Source of the DNA: Methanothrix sp.
Lineage (GTDB): Archaea; Halobacteriota; Methanosarcinia; Methanotrichales; Methanotrichaceae
NCBI GenBank assembly: GCA_028708055.1
Contig: JAQVZT010000056.1
Location: forward strand, 1 to 12,025
DNA: 12,025 bases
Reading direction: 5' to 3'
This document shows positions 1-6,531 of the stretch, piece after piece; within the stretch, counting starts at the first letter, position 1; each line of letters begins with the position of its first letter. The notes under the pieces were generated by a model. That model was given only the letters and a program-made list of their open reading frames with translations, did no database searches and had not been told where the DNA came from. Position numbers and translations under genes: made by a program.

Positions 1-126
1 GCGGTCAAAGTAGGTGGAAAATGGAGGCTGACTGAGGTCTCAAAAAAACAGAGAACGATATTCGAGAAGATGGGGATTGGAGTTCCTGTCGAAGCCAATC
101 TGGTTATTAAAAAGGGCGGAGTTTAG
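1..126 (+). CDS. C-terminal end of a gene, possibly an IS transposase (partial)
   Basis: The first reading frame is open from the left edge to a TAG at 124-126 and gives the last 41 residues of a protein whose start lies outside the window. The fragment contains WRLTEVSKKQRTIFEKMGI followed by a short hydrophobic and basic tail. The pattern of 'LTE..KKQ..IFE.MGI.VP' close to the C-terminus recalls the end of IS1634/IS4-type DDE transposases, which are common in methanogens. This is recognition by eye from a short fragment; no catalytic residue is visible. An insertion sequence here would fit the AT-rich spacer and the decayed gene fragment further right. It could instead be the tail of an unrelated protein. 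Confidence 0.5.
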   Translation, partial: AVKVGGKWRLTEVSKKQRTIFEKMGIGVPVEANLVIKKGGV

Positions 127-250
127 GATAAACGGGATTTGCCTTTCGTCTCGTTAAGTCCTCGCAATACCCATGTAGCAAAAGAATCTATAATATATAA
201 TGATATTAATAATATATAAACATTTCTACATTAAATAAGTGGGTGGTTTA

Positions 251-298
251 TAGGAATCCTCTAAGAACTAATATAATTGAAGCAGAAGAGGAATCCTA
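251..298. repeat. Imperfect inverted repeat
   Basis: The arm TAGGAATCCTCT at 251-262 pairs with AGAGGAATCCTA at 287-298, with 11 of 12 positions complementary and a 24-base A/T-rich loop. A third related copy, TAGAAATCCTC, lies at 375-385 in direct orientation. It may be a transcript-end hairpin for the convergent genes or a relic of an insertion-sequence terminus. Neither reading is established. Confidence 0.45.
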
Positions 299-359
299 AA
301 AACCTGGGATTTTGCCGCAAATCGAGACAATTGCGATATCATTGAAATTCTGTGATCTT

Positions 360-366
360 TAAAAAC
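360..366 (-). terminator. Weak T-tract after the minus-strand block
   Basis: On the minus strand an uninterrupted T5 (complement of 361-365) follows CCCCG, about 47 bases after the stop codon at 412. Archaeal termination often uses T-tracts without a hairpin, so this is a plausible end for the transcript of the gene at 412-1950. The signal is short and could be chance in an A/T-rich spacer. Confidence 0.25.
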
Positions 367-411
367 GGGGTTAGTAGAAATCCTCAATACTGTAATTTAT
401 AAATACTTTCC

Positions 412-1950
412 TTATTCTGTGTCCCGCCGAGTCCATTCTCTGTGGAGCATCTCGATCATCAACTTTACCACGCGCTCTGTGGCTTTTCCGTCAATCTTGT
501 AGAGGTATTTCTCGATATACCTGTTTCTGTTTTCCCTGAGGCGGGAATCATCCTCAAGCAGACTCGCGATGGTATCCTTGAGTTTTGCTGACGAGTTCAC
601 ACCAAGAGCTACACCCTCTTTTACATACTCCAATCTGTCATCCTGGCCCTCAAGATAAAGGATGATGACCGGCTTGTTCATGGCCACAGCTTCTCTGGCG
701 GTTGTTGATGTCCTGGCGATGTGCAGGTCGCAGACTGATAAGAGCTCATAGGTATCGGATGTTTTGGGCACTAAAATTGCGTCAGAATTATATTCATTGA
801 TCATATCTTTCAGGAAGCTGCTGTGTTCATCTCCTTCTGCAGGATGCTGCTTTATTACCAGGATTACATCTTCTAACTCCTTTAGTGCTCCCAGTATGGC
901 CTTCACAGCGGCTGAGTTCTCTTCTGGGCTCATGACATGCAATTGAGTCGCCCAGAAAAGCATCTTTCTTCCGGGATCGATTCTGTGCTCCCTAAAGAAT
1001 GCATCTCTACTGTAGACAAAGGGAGCGTCATGAAGCACATCATATCTTGGAAGGCCAGTGGTTATCACATTTCTGGCGATATGATGGCGTCTTTTTATGT
1101 CTGCAAAATATGAGCCAGACGATAAATAATAATCCGGAAGCAGGGCTTCATCCTCAAAGACTAGGCTTCTGCATTCCTCCAGTGCCTCAGCCATGCCTGC
1201 GGATTGGAGGATCAGCATAGAAAGACCTCTCCAAATTACCGGCTTGGTGTAAAGGCAGTCGTCGTTGGCAAGAATAATCTTTGGATCAAGAGATGAGAGC
1301 ATATTTGCAGAATCGTATGAGTAAAGGAACTGCCTGATGAGTGGACGAATAGAAAAAAAGTACTCTATGCAGCTATCTGCTCTGCTTCCCCCTTCAGCTC
1401 TGATTGCCGATAGGACAGATCTGCGGTGCATGAGCCATTGAATCTTTTTAATTATTCCAAATGCTATCGCCTTTCCAAGATCGCGCAGTCTCGAATTTTC
1501 ATATCCGAAATGCAGATCGTTCCTTTGCACGATTTCAAACATAATATCCGGGCAATTTGTTTTCAAGAACTCCACAATGCTGAAAAAGATATAATCTCCA
1601 GTCAATTCGCCTCGTTTCGTTCTGACCTTTACAGTTCTATCTCTTGATAGGATGAGCACGTCTATATGCTTCATCACATTGCTCTTTTTAAATAGACAAT
1701 TAGACAAAATAGTCTTGAAGAATAATATTAATTTTTCCGGATTATACTTCTTTACGGAACATGCTTCTTCTAGGAAGTGCTGCGGATTTGAAGAGTGCAA
1801 TCCTACGTATTGGAGATATTCATTGATAAAGAGCTGCCTTATCGTGAATGGCCCGGTGCTTCCTTTTAACAGGCCTTGCAGTTCCTCTATCTGTAGCAGC
1901 CTGCGAAGCTCCTCCGCGTAATTTGCATTTTCTTCTATGGCCATCTCCAC
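412..1950 (-). CDS. Glycosyltransferase with CDP-glycerol glycerophosphotransferase/polysialyltransferase-like C-terminal domain
   Basis: A 512-residue protein with no obvious signal peptide or membrane segment. The C-terminal half (about residues 290-500) looks like a GT-B nucleotide-sugar-binding domain: TGLPRYD (298-304), the strand LFWATQ (331-336), VIKQHPAEG (365-373), and RTSTTAREAVAMNKPVIILY (413-432), the last being typical of the donor-binding end of CDP-glycerol transferases, polysialyltransferases and UDP-GlcNAc 2-epimerase relatives. The N-terminal 200 residues are not recognisable to me beyond being helical; residues 12-55 match the decayed fragment at 2152-2358. The start is a GTG at 1950 with GAGG seven bases upstream; an ATG at 1944 two codons later is an alternative. 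It is the last gene of the left minus-strand block but lies about 490 bases after its neighbour and has its own TATA-like box. Donor and acceptor cannot be told from sequence. Confidence 0.75.
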   Translation of the reverse strand: MEMAIEENANYAEELRRLLQIEELQGLLKGSTGPFTIRQLFINEYLQYVGLHSSNPQHFLEEACSVKKYNPEKLILFFKTILSNCLFKKSNVMKHIDVLILSRDRTVKVRTKRGELTGDYIFFSIVEFLKTNCPDIMFEIVQRNDLHFGYENSRLRDLGKAIAFGIIKKIQWLMHRRSVLSAIRAEGGSRADSCIEYFFSIRPLIRQFLYSYDSANMLSSLDPKIILANDDCLYTKPVIWRGLSMLILQSAGMAEALEECRSLVFEDEALLPDYYLSSGSYFADIKRRHHIARNVITTGLPRYDVLHDAPFVYSRDAFFREHRIDPGRKMLFWATQLHVMSPEENSAAVKAILGALKELEDVILVIKQHPAEGDEHSSFLKDMINEYNSDAILVPKTSDTYELLSVCDLHIARTSTTAREAVAMNKPVIILYLEGQDDRLEYVKEGVALGVNSSAKLKDTIASLLEDDSRLRENRNRYIEKYLYKIDGKATERVVKLMIEMLHREWTRRDTE

Positions 1951-1967
1951 CGTGTATCCTCAGTGCA

Positions 1968-1975
1968 CATATAAA
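1968..1975 (-). promoter_or_regulatory. TATA-like box for the glycosyltransferase at 412-1950
   Basis: The minus strand reads ATGCATTTATATGTGC over about 1965-1980, with a core TTTATATG. Archaeal TATA boxes lie about 26 bases upstream of the transcript start, which would place the start close to 1944-1950, on the GTG or ATG start codon. The gene might therefore make a leaderless or nearly leaderless mRNA independently of the upstream block. This is inferred from spacing only. Confidence 0.4.
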
Positions 1976-1996
1976 TGCATCGTTCTGCCTATCTCG

Positions 1997-2104
1997 TCAG
2001 GTCATGCGGGGCTCCTCGAAGTTTTCTATAATGGGATTGTTCTCTAGTAGAATGATCGATTCCTGCCGAAAATGAACCTTTAGCCCGATATCAAGGCGGT
2101 ATCT
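1997..2104 (-). pseudogene. Possible second gene fragment (unrecognised)
   Basis: A 35-codon stretch open between a TGA at 2105-2107 and a TGA at 1997-1999 reads like real protein (LKVHFRQESIILLENNPII, then ENFEEPRMT), but has no start codon of its own before the late ATG. One frame away, an ATG at 2106-2108 is preceded by AGGAG at SD distance, so a single-base shift would give a translated peptide of about 36 residues. I do not recognise the family. It may be a decayed C-terminus left by the same event as the fragment at 2152-2358, or chance. Confidence 0.25.
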
Positions 2105-2151
2105 TCATGCAGGATTCTCCTGGAACCCCCTTGGTGCTGCTATAGTCTCTT

Positions 2152-2358
2152 TTATCTTCTTGGCATGGATTGCAATGATGGGTCCGATCCGAGCAGATTC
2201 ATATAATTCATATATTCATTGATAAACCAATATCTTGAAGAGAAAGCGCCCTGCCTTCCATTAAGCATTTTTCGAAGGGTGATGCAATCAAGAGCTTTCT
2301 TTAATTGCTCCGCCTGATCAAAGCATTCTTTGGTATGAAAATGGCTCCGATCGTGAAG
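2152..2358 (-). pseudogene. Decayed N-terminal fragment paralogous to the glycosyltransferase at 412-1950
   Basis: On the minus strand the frame is open from just after a TAG at 2359-2361 to a TAA at 2152-2154. From position 2313 the translation aligns without gaps to residues 13-54 of the neighbouring 512-residue glycosyltransferase: both share the FINEY motif, L..L...L.G..G.F spacing and a following Y..L..S.P, roughly 18 of 41 positions identical by eye. The two genes also share the 15-base string ATATTCATTGATAAA (2212-2226 and 1816-1830). The fragment has no start codon in frame and stops after about 53 homologous residues, whereas the intact paralogue continues for some 450 more. It is best explained as the remnant of a duplicated or replaced glycosyltransferase gene. 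Confidence 0.7.
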
Positions 2359-2442
2359 CTATTTTCATCCTCATGGGTGGCCCTTAGGCCATGGGGTTTT
2401 TCTGTAATTTCTGCATTGGACCCTGCCGTTTTAGTAGCCCTT

Positions 2443-3363
2443 TCAGTAGATTTCTTTGATCAGGTGTTCTGCTATTTTATCTGCGTCATGCGATCCTTCA
2501 ACAAAAGCTCTGGCGGTCTTGCCCATGCTATTTCGAAGAGCTTCATTTTCTATGAGCCTTCTCAGGTCCTCTTTGAGGTTTCGAGGGGATGTGGCCATCA
2601 GCGGTCCTGTTGCAGGCAAGTATTTCTTTAGCTCTTCTCTGATATATACACACACCGGTTTTCCCAGAGCCATGCATTCGATAGCAAAAACCCCATACCA
2701 GCCGACTAGAAGCTGATCCACCACAATATCTGCCTGCTTGTAGTGTTCCACAGCATCTTGATGAGGCATATTTTTTATCAGGTCAAGTTCGATCTCATAG
2801 CCCTCGCCCTTCAGACCTTCTACCGCCTCCAGCACAAATTCAGTACCCTTGACCTTGGGGACGCTTGGCGCATGGACTATCCTGATCTTCCTATTGTCAT
2901 TCTCGGCTCCGATGTACGGGTATTTCCTCAAATCAATTGGGTTTGCAATCCATTTAGCGCGAGGCGACCAGGCCAGCAGGTCCGGCGTGGAGACCAGTAC
3001 GGCATCTGCGTACTTGCATGACAGCATGCCTTCTCCTCTGTTCCTGATGTCGTCTCCATGATAGTGAAATATAATTCTCTTCCCCAGTCTCCTCCACATG
3101 GGAAGGTCCACGGCAAAAGGCAGCACGGAAAAATAATGAAAATGCAGTATGTCATAGTCTCCCGCTATCTTGCAGATAGATGCCATCCTCTCTATGTATC
3201 TCAATGGAAATGGCAGTCGAGTCGGTCGGAAGAAGTCAACCTCGTAATCAAAAGGATGGGGCTGAAAGGAGATGATATCGCTCTTGATCCCCAATCGTCT
3301 CTGTGCTCTGGAGAGTTCTTGGGGTACGCCGGCGATGCTGCCGACATGCAATACGGAAGTCAT
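2443..3363 (-). CDS. GT4-type glycosyltransferase, short
   Basis: A 306-residue GT-B glycosyltransferase, shorter than the usual 350-400 because the N-terminal acceptor domain is compact. It starts MTSVLHVGSIAGVPQELSRA, the usual first strand and glycine loop of GT4 enzymes. DILHFHYFS (about 72-80) and IIFHYHGDDIRNRGEG follow; WIANPID marks the interdomain 'NG/NPID' segment; GVFAIECMALGKPVCVY near residue 230 is the donor-binding E-x-x-A-x-G-x-P helix. It is soluble and cytosolic, adding a sugar from a nucleotide donor to a growing glycan. The ATG at 3361-3363 lies one base past the asnB stop (TAG 3365-3367), so the two are very likely cotranscribed and translationally coupled. Sugar specificity is not predictable. 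Confidence 0.85.
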   Translation of the reverse strand: MTSVLHVGSIAGVPQELSRAQRRLGIKSDIISFQPHPFDYEVDFFRPTRLPFPLRYIERMASICKIAGDYDILHFHYFSVLPFAVDLPMWRRLGKRIIFHYHGDDIRNRGEGMLSCKYADAVLVSTPDLLAWSPRAKWIANPIDLRKYPYIGAENDNRKIRIVHAPSVPKVKGTEFVLEAVEGLKGEGYEIELDLIKNMPHQDAVEHYKQADIVVDQLLVGWYGVFAIECMALGKPVCVYIREELKKYLPATGPLMATSPRNLKEDLRRLIENEALRNSMGKTARAFVEGSHDADKIAEHLIKEIY

Positions 3364-3364
3364 C

Positions 3365-5245
3365 CTAATCGCCCTGCGGCATTAGATGCCCTTCCTGGTC
3401 TATGAATATCCTCAGCCATAGCTCGACATTTATTATCCGCCAGAGCATCTCGCTATGGTTTATTCTCTTCTTGCCGCCAGAACCCTGGTGTTCTTCCAGC
3501 ATTTGCATCACAGCGTCTGCATTCCAGTATCTTCTGGCGCAGAACCTGTCTGAAACGAGTATCTCTTTTATTGTGCCTATAAAGTCCGGAGACTTCAGCC
3601 AATCTTCATCAGGTGCTGCAAATCCAATCTTATCCTTGCGATCCAATATCCGGTCGGATACCAGTCCCCTCATTGCCTTTCTCAGGACATGCTTGGTCAT
3701 GCCATTTCGAATCTTGTAGCTGGAGGGAAGTGACAGGGCCAGCTCCACCAGCCGGTAATCCAGAAACGGTACTCGTGATTCGATTGACCAGCGCATCGAG
3801 TTCTTGTCTTCATACCTGAGAAGCTGAGGAATGCTGTATCTGGTAAGGTCGCTATAAAGCGCCCGATTCAAATCAAAACCCCTCTCTGCCAGGGGGTTGG
3901 CGAGAGCAATCTTTTCAAATCCCTTCAGATGCTTCAATTGAGAGAACCACAGTCTCTTCAGGATGCCCTGAGAAAGCCCCAGAGCGGTTAAGATGGTCAT
4001 GGCCGGGAATAGCACCATATCTTGAAATTTGCTTCTGATCCTCTCTGCTGTCTTCATGGCTTCCCCTAATTGCAGGCGGAGAAGTGCCTCAAATAGATAG
4101 TATTTATAATATATAACATAACCCGCAAATATTTCGTCGCTTCCCTGGCCGTCCAATAGCACTTTCATTCCGTTTCTGTTGGCAAGCTGCATCACTTTAT
4201 ACTGCCCATAAATGCTCAGGGACCCGAATGGCTCTTCTTGCGTCCAGATCAAATCATGCATGTCTTTGAGCAGATCTCCGGTGCTCGGGCTGACTTTGTG
4301 CGCCTCCACCCTGGCATCCGCTACCACCTCATCGATATACGAAGATTCGTCCAGCTTCTTGCCGGGGAAGACCATGGAAAATGTCTTTATCTCAGTTGCC
4401 TCGCTGCACCTTCTCATAGCCTGAACTATGGACGACGAGTCTATACCGCCGCTGAGGCAGGAACCGACCGGAACATCGGAGATTAGGCGGTAGCGCACAC
4501 AATCTTCAAAGAGCACCCGGATCCTTTTAGCCGCTTCATCTTCAGTCATCTTTTCAGCGTTTGATACCCTGCTGGCCAGGTCATACCATCTGAATTTGCG
4601 CATTGTGCCGTTGGAGAGATCGTAGACTATGCTCTCGCCTGGCATCAGCTTATCGATGTCCTTAAAGAATGTCTGTGACGAGTGATCGGCAAAACCCAAA
4701 ACCAGGAAATCATAAACGGCTTTATCGTTGGGGGCGACTCCTATGGGGTGTTGCAGTATTCCCTTTATCTCCGATGAAAAGACAAGGCCTCTTTCCGTTT
4801 GGCAGAGATAGAGGGGCTTTACTCCGAATCTGTCCCGAGATAAAAAAAGCAATCCTTTATTTCTATCATAAATGGCGAAGGCCCACATGCCGTTGAACCT
4901 CTCGACGCATTCTTTACCCCACTCTTCATATGCATGAATTATGACTTCTGTATCTGAATTCGAGGAGAACTGGTGGCCGCACTTCTCCAGCTCCAATCGA
5001 ATATCCTTAAAATTATAAATCTCTCCATTAAACACAATCCATATGCTTTCGTCTTCATTGCACTTTGGCTGTCTGCCTGCCGGGGATAGGTCTATGATCG
5101 CAAGCCTGCGATGGCCCAGAGATACATTCTCATCGATGTAAGTGCTCTGATCGTCCGGCCCGCGATGCTCCAGGGCCTGATTCATCCTCTCTATCAGAGC
5201 CTGGTCATTCCAAGTAAAACCATTAATGCCGCAGATTTGGATCAC
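3365..5245 (-). CDS. asnB: Asparagine synthase-type glutamine amidotransferase (AsnB family)
   Basis: This is a two-domain class II amidotransferase. Residues 5-220 form the glutaminase domain: nucleophile in CGING, EHRGPDDQ, SLGHRRLAIIDLS, IVFNGEIYNF, SDTEVIIHAYEEWG and SRDRFGVKPLY. From about residue 236 the synthetase domain has the PP-loop SGGIDSS (265-271), LLDGQGSDEIFAGY and SRVPFLDYRLVELALSLP. Length, about 625, is normal for long AsnB proteins. It transfers ammonia from glutamine to an adenylated carboxylate, classically aspartate. Its position between two glycosyltransferase genes makes a sugar-uronate substrate (as in the AsnB-family O-antigen protein WbpS) a reasonable alternative. 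The coordinates use the GTG at 5243-5245, which puts the catalytic Cys at residue 5; the placement of the SD (5242-5247) instead favours an ATC start at 5234-5236, directly before the Cys codon. Confidence 0.9.
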   Translation of the reverse strand: MIQICGINGFTWNDQALIERMNQALEHRGPDDQSTYIDENVSLGHRRLAIIDLSPAGRQPKCNEDESIWIVFNGEIYNFKDIRLELEKCGHQFSSNSDTEVIIHAYEEWGKECVERFNGMWAFAIYDRNKGLLFLSRDRFGVKPLYLCQTERGLVFSSEIKGILQHPIGVAPNDKAVYDFLVLGFADHSSQTFFKDIDKLMPGESIVYDLSNGTMRKFRWYDLASRVSNAEKMTEDEAAKRIRVLFEDCVRYRLISDVPVGSCLSGGIDSSSIVQAMRRCSEATEIKTFSMVFPGKKLDESSYIDEVVADARVEAHKVSPSTGDLLKDMHDLIWTQEEPFGSLSIYGQYKVMQLANRNGMKVLLDGQGSDEIFAGYVIYYKYYLFEALLRLQLGEAMKTAERIRSKFQDMVLFPAMTILTALGLSQGILKRLWFSQLKHLKGFEKIALANPLAERGFDLNRALYSDLTRYSIPQLLRYEDKNSMRWSIESRVPFLDYRLVELALSLPSSYKIRNGMTKHVLRKAMRGLVSDRILDRKDKIGFAAPDEDWLKSPDFIGTIKEILVSDRFCARRYWNADAVMQMLEEHQGSGGKKRINHSEMLWRIINVELWLRIFIDQEGHLMPQGD

Positions 5246-5247
5246 CT
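5242..5247 (-). promoter_or_regulatory. Shine-Dalgarno AGGTGA that decides the asnB start
   Basis: The minus strand reads AGGTGA, then TCCAA, then ATC TGC GGC. AGGTGA matches the archaeal anti-SD perfectly over six bases and sits five bases before the ATC codon that precedes the catalytic cysteine. The GTG that would be the conventional start is part of this SD, and no other SD precedes it. The element therefore supports initiation at the non-canonical ATC at 5234-5236. Confidence 0.55.
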
Positions 5248-5249
5248 GT

Positions 5250-6371
5250 TCATGCAGATTTATTCAGAACTTCTTCATATTTTTTGGCCATGTTTCTCCA
5301 ATCGTACTTCTCGGCCAGGGTTCTGTATCTTTTCTCGCCGCCACCGGCAGCCAGTATGCTCTTTACCTGAGTGGCGAAGCTGGACAGATCGTCATAGTAA
5401 TAGATCTCGTCACCCAGCAGCCCCTCCAGAGCAAACATGCGGCTGGAGAGAACCGGCCGGCCACATGCCAGATAATTAAAGACCTTTCCTCCGATTGTGT
5501 ATTCGTTTTTCTTCATCATCTTCAGGGGATTAAGGCCTATATCCATTGCAGAAATATAGCGTGAGAGCAACGCATACTCCACTCCACCTGTAAAGACAAT
5601 TCGATCTGAAACGCCCAGGTCTTCTGCCATCTTCTTGATCTTATCGCCATAATCAGTAAAAAGCCCCGGTCCCACAACCAGCAGTGTAGCATCCAGCTGG
5701 GGCATCGCAGAGACTACGGTTTCGAGGTCCACCCAGTGCTCCAGAGAGCCTGCGTATCCCAGTACCGTACCCTTCAGGCCCAGAGATCTCTTGGCGTCCT
5801 GGATGGGCAGTGGCTTAAGAAGGTTTGTGTCCACCCCGTTGGCAATTATTGTTACGTCCTTTACTCCCAGGTCATGCAGAAACGATGAGAACTCTCTGGT
5901 GACTGTAATGACGGAGCGTGCCGCGCGCAGGTTGTATCTGGTGATGAGGCTGACCGTCTGCTTGACGATTTCGCCCAGGGCCGATCCAGGATAGTAAACC
6001 GATGCCGATTCCTCAAGGTGATCCAGGTAGTCGAATACGATCGGCGGATGCGCAAGATTGGCTGCAAATGATGGCAGGATGTTTGTGGATAAGATCACAT
6101 CTATCTTCAGCCTCTTCGCAATTTGTCTGATCTTCCATAGGTGGTATGGGAAGTTCAGGAGGTAGTAGAGAGATGGGTCCTCGGCATTTATCCAGCTAGC
6201 CTCCACAAGCTTGCATTTTGTCTCCCTTGCCGGCAGCTCTGAAAACCTCGAAAGGCCGAAATGCAGCACATACACATCATGCTTCTCGGCCAGAATATCG
6301 AATATGAAATTAAGCCGATTGGGAACAGGATGCCTGATCCAGTCCGTAGTGGGTATTACCAGTATCTTCAT
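5250..6371 (-). CDS. GT4-type glycosyltransferase, first gene of the left block
   Basis: A 373-residue GT-B glycosyltransferase of normal family length. It begins MKILVIPTTDWIRHPVPNRL and has an N-terminal acceptor domain to about residue 180. IIANGVDTNLLKPL is the classic interdomain linker; VLGYAGSLEHWVDLETVV starts the donor domain; RIVFTGGV is the diphosphate-proximal strand; GGKVFNYLACGRPVLSS is the C-terminal donor-binding helix. It has no signal peptide or membrane span, so it should act on the cytosolic face of the membrane on a lipid-linked glycan. The ATG at 6369-6371 follows a TATA-like box by about 42 bases. Its TGA at 5250-5252 ends just before the asnB ribosome-binding site, which implies one transcript. 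Donor sugar unknown. Confidence 0.88.
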   Translation of the reverse strand: MKILVIPTTDWIRHPVPNRLNFIFDILAEKHDVYVLHFGLSRFSELPARETKCKLVEASWINAEDPSLYYLLNFPYHLWKIRQIAKRLKIDVILSTNILPSFAANLAHPPIVFDYLDHLEESASVYYPGSALGEIVKQTVSLITRYNLRAARSVITVTREFSSFLHDLGVKDVTIIANGVDTNLLKPLPIQDAKRSLGLKGTVLGYAGSLEHWVDLETVVSAMPQLDATLLVVGPGLFTDYGDKIKKMAEDLGVSDRIVFTGGVEYALLSRYISAMDIGLNPLKMMKKNEYTIGGKVFNYLACGRPVLSSRMFALEGLLGDEIYYYDDLSSFATQVKSILAAGGGEKRYRTLAEKYDWRNMAKKYEEVLNKSA

Positions 6372-6412
6372 TTATCCTGTCGTCCTCGAATGCACCTCTT
6401 GATCTCTGCATG

Positions 6413-6420
6413 TATAAAAG
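6413..6420 (-). promoter_or_regulatory. TATA-like box of the left glycosylation block
   Basis: The minus strand reads CTTTTATACATG around 6411-6420, a good archaeal TATA match. A transcript start 26 bases on would fall near 6390, giving a leader of about 20 bases before the ATG at 6371. The leader contains GAGG and AGGA, either of which could serve as a weak SD. Confidence 0.45.
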
Positions 6421-6448
6421 ATTGGGCCTTTTCTTTTTTTCACCGTGT

Positions 6449-6465
6449 TTCATAATTTTTATGAA
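6449..6465. repeat. Perfect 7-bp inverted repeat, possible operator
   Basis: TTCATAA (6449-6455), a TTT loop, then TTATGAA (6459-6465). It covers the likely + strand TATA box of glmU and lies about 30 bases upstream of the minus-strand TATA box. A dimeric regulator bound here could block glmU transcription or affect both promoters. No regulator gene is in the window, so this is inference from symmetry and position. Confidence 0.4.
6456..6463 (+). promoter_or_regulatory. TATA-like box of glmU-glmS
   Basis: TTTTTATG followed by AATAC is the only A/T-rich TATA candidate between the pyrimidine tract and the glmU leader. A transcript start about 26 bases downstream would be near 6484-6488, immediately before the AGGAGG site. 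The match to the archaeal consensus is moderate. Confidence 0.35.
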
Positions 6466-6492
6466 TACTTGACCGAAAGATCTAAAGGAGGG

Positions 6493-6531
6493 ATGAGAAA
6501 CACAAATGAGTTAAAGGAATCCGGAATGTGA
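6493..6531 (+). CDS. Possible 12-codon leader ORF ahead of glmU
   Basis: A perfect AGGAGG (6486-6491) is followed one base later by ATG AGA AAC ACA AAT and so on, giving MRNTNELKESGM and a TGA at 6529-6531. The stop overlaps the GTG start of glmU at 6528. Such an overlap can couple translation of a leader to the next gene. The one-base SD spacing is too short for normal initiation, and another ATG at 6506 starts a two-codon ORF, so translation of this leader is uncertain. Confidence 0.25.
   Translation: MRNTNELKESGM

Larger units (their letters stand above)
127..411. other. AT-rich non-coding spacer between convergent genes
   Basis: No convincing ORF or structural RNA is visible in these 285 bases. 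The centre (about 190-240) is almost pure A/T. The spacer lies downstream of both the + strand fragment ending at 126 and the minus-strand gene ending at 412, so it should hold 3' ends rather than promoters. Three copies of a short AGRAATCCT motif occur at 252-260, 289-297 and 376-384. If the left gene is a transposase, the right end of its element should lie in this spacer, but I could not identify it. Confidence 0.6.
6372..6527. promoter_or_regulatory. Divergent promoter region
   Basis: This 156-base gap is the only place where both the left glycosylation block and glmU-glmS can start. It holds a TATA-like box for each strand, a pyrimidine tract at 6427-6440 (purine-rich on the minus strand, just upstream of the minus TATA box), a 7-bp perfect inverted repeat at 6449-6465, and a glmU leader with a strong SD-like site. 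The arrangement suggests that supply of UDP-GlcNAc and glycan assembly may be controlled together. Confidence 0.55.

Noticed and set aside
2378..2401. Hairpin TGGCC-CTTA-GGCCA followed by TGGGG and T5 on the + strand, resembling an intrinsic terminator
   Set aside because: No + strand gene ends here; the T-run is on the wrong strand for the surrounding genes and the stem is only 5 bp.
2305..2631. + strand open frame of 108 codons
   Set aside because: It is opposite the glycosyltransferase C-terminus and the remnant; both are better explained on the minus strand by homology.
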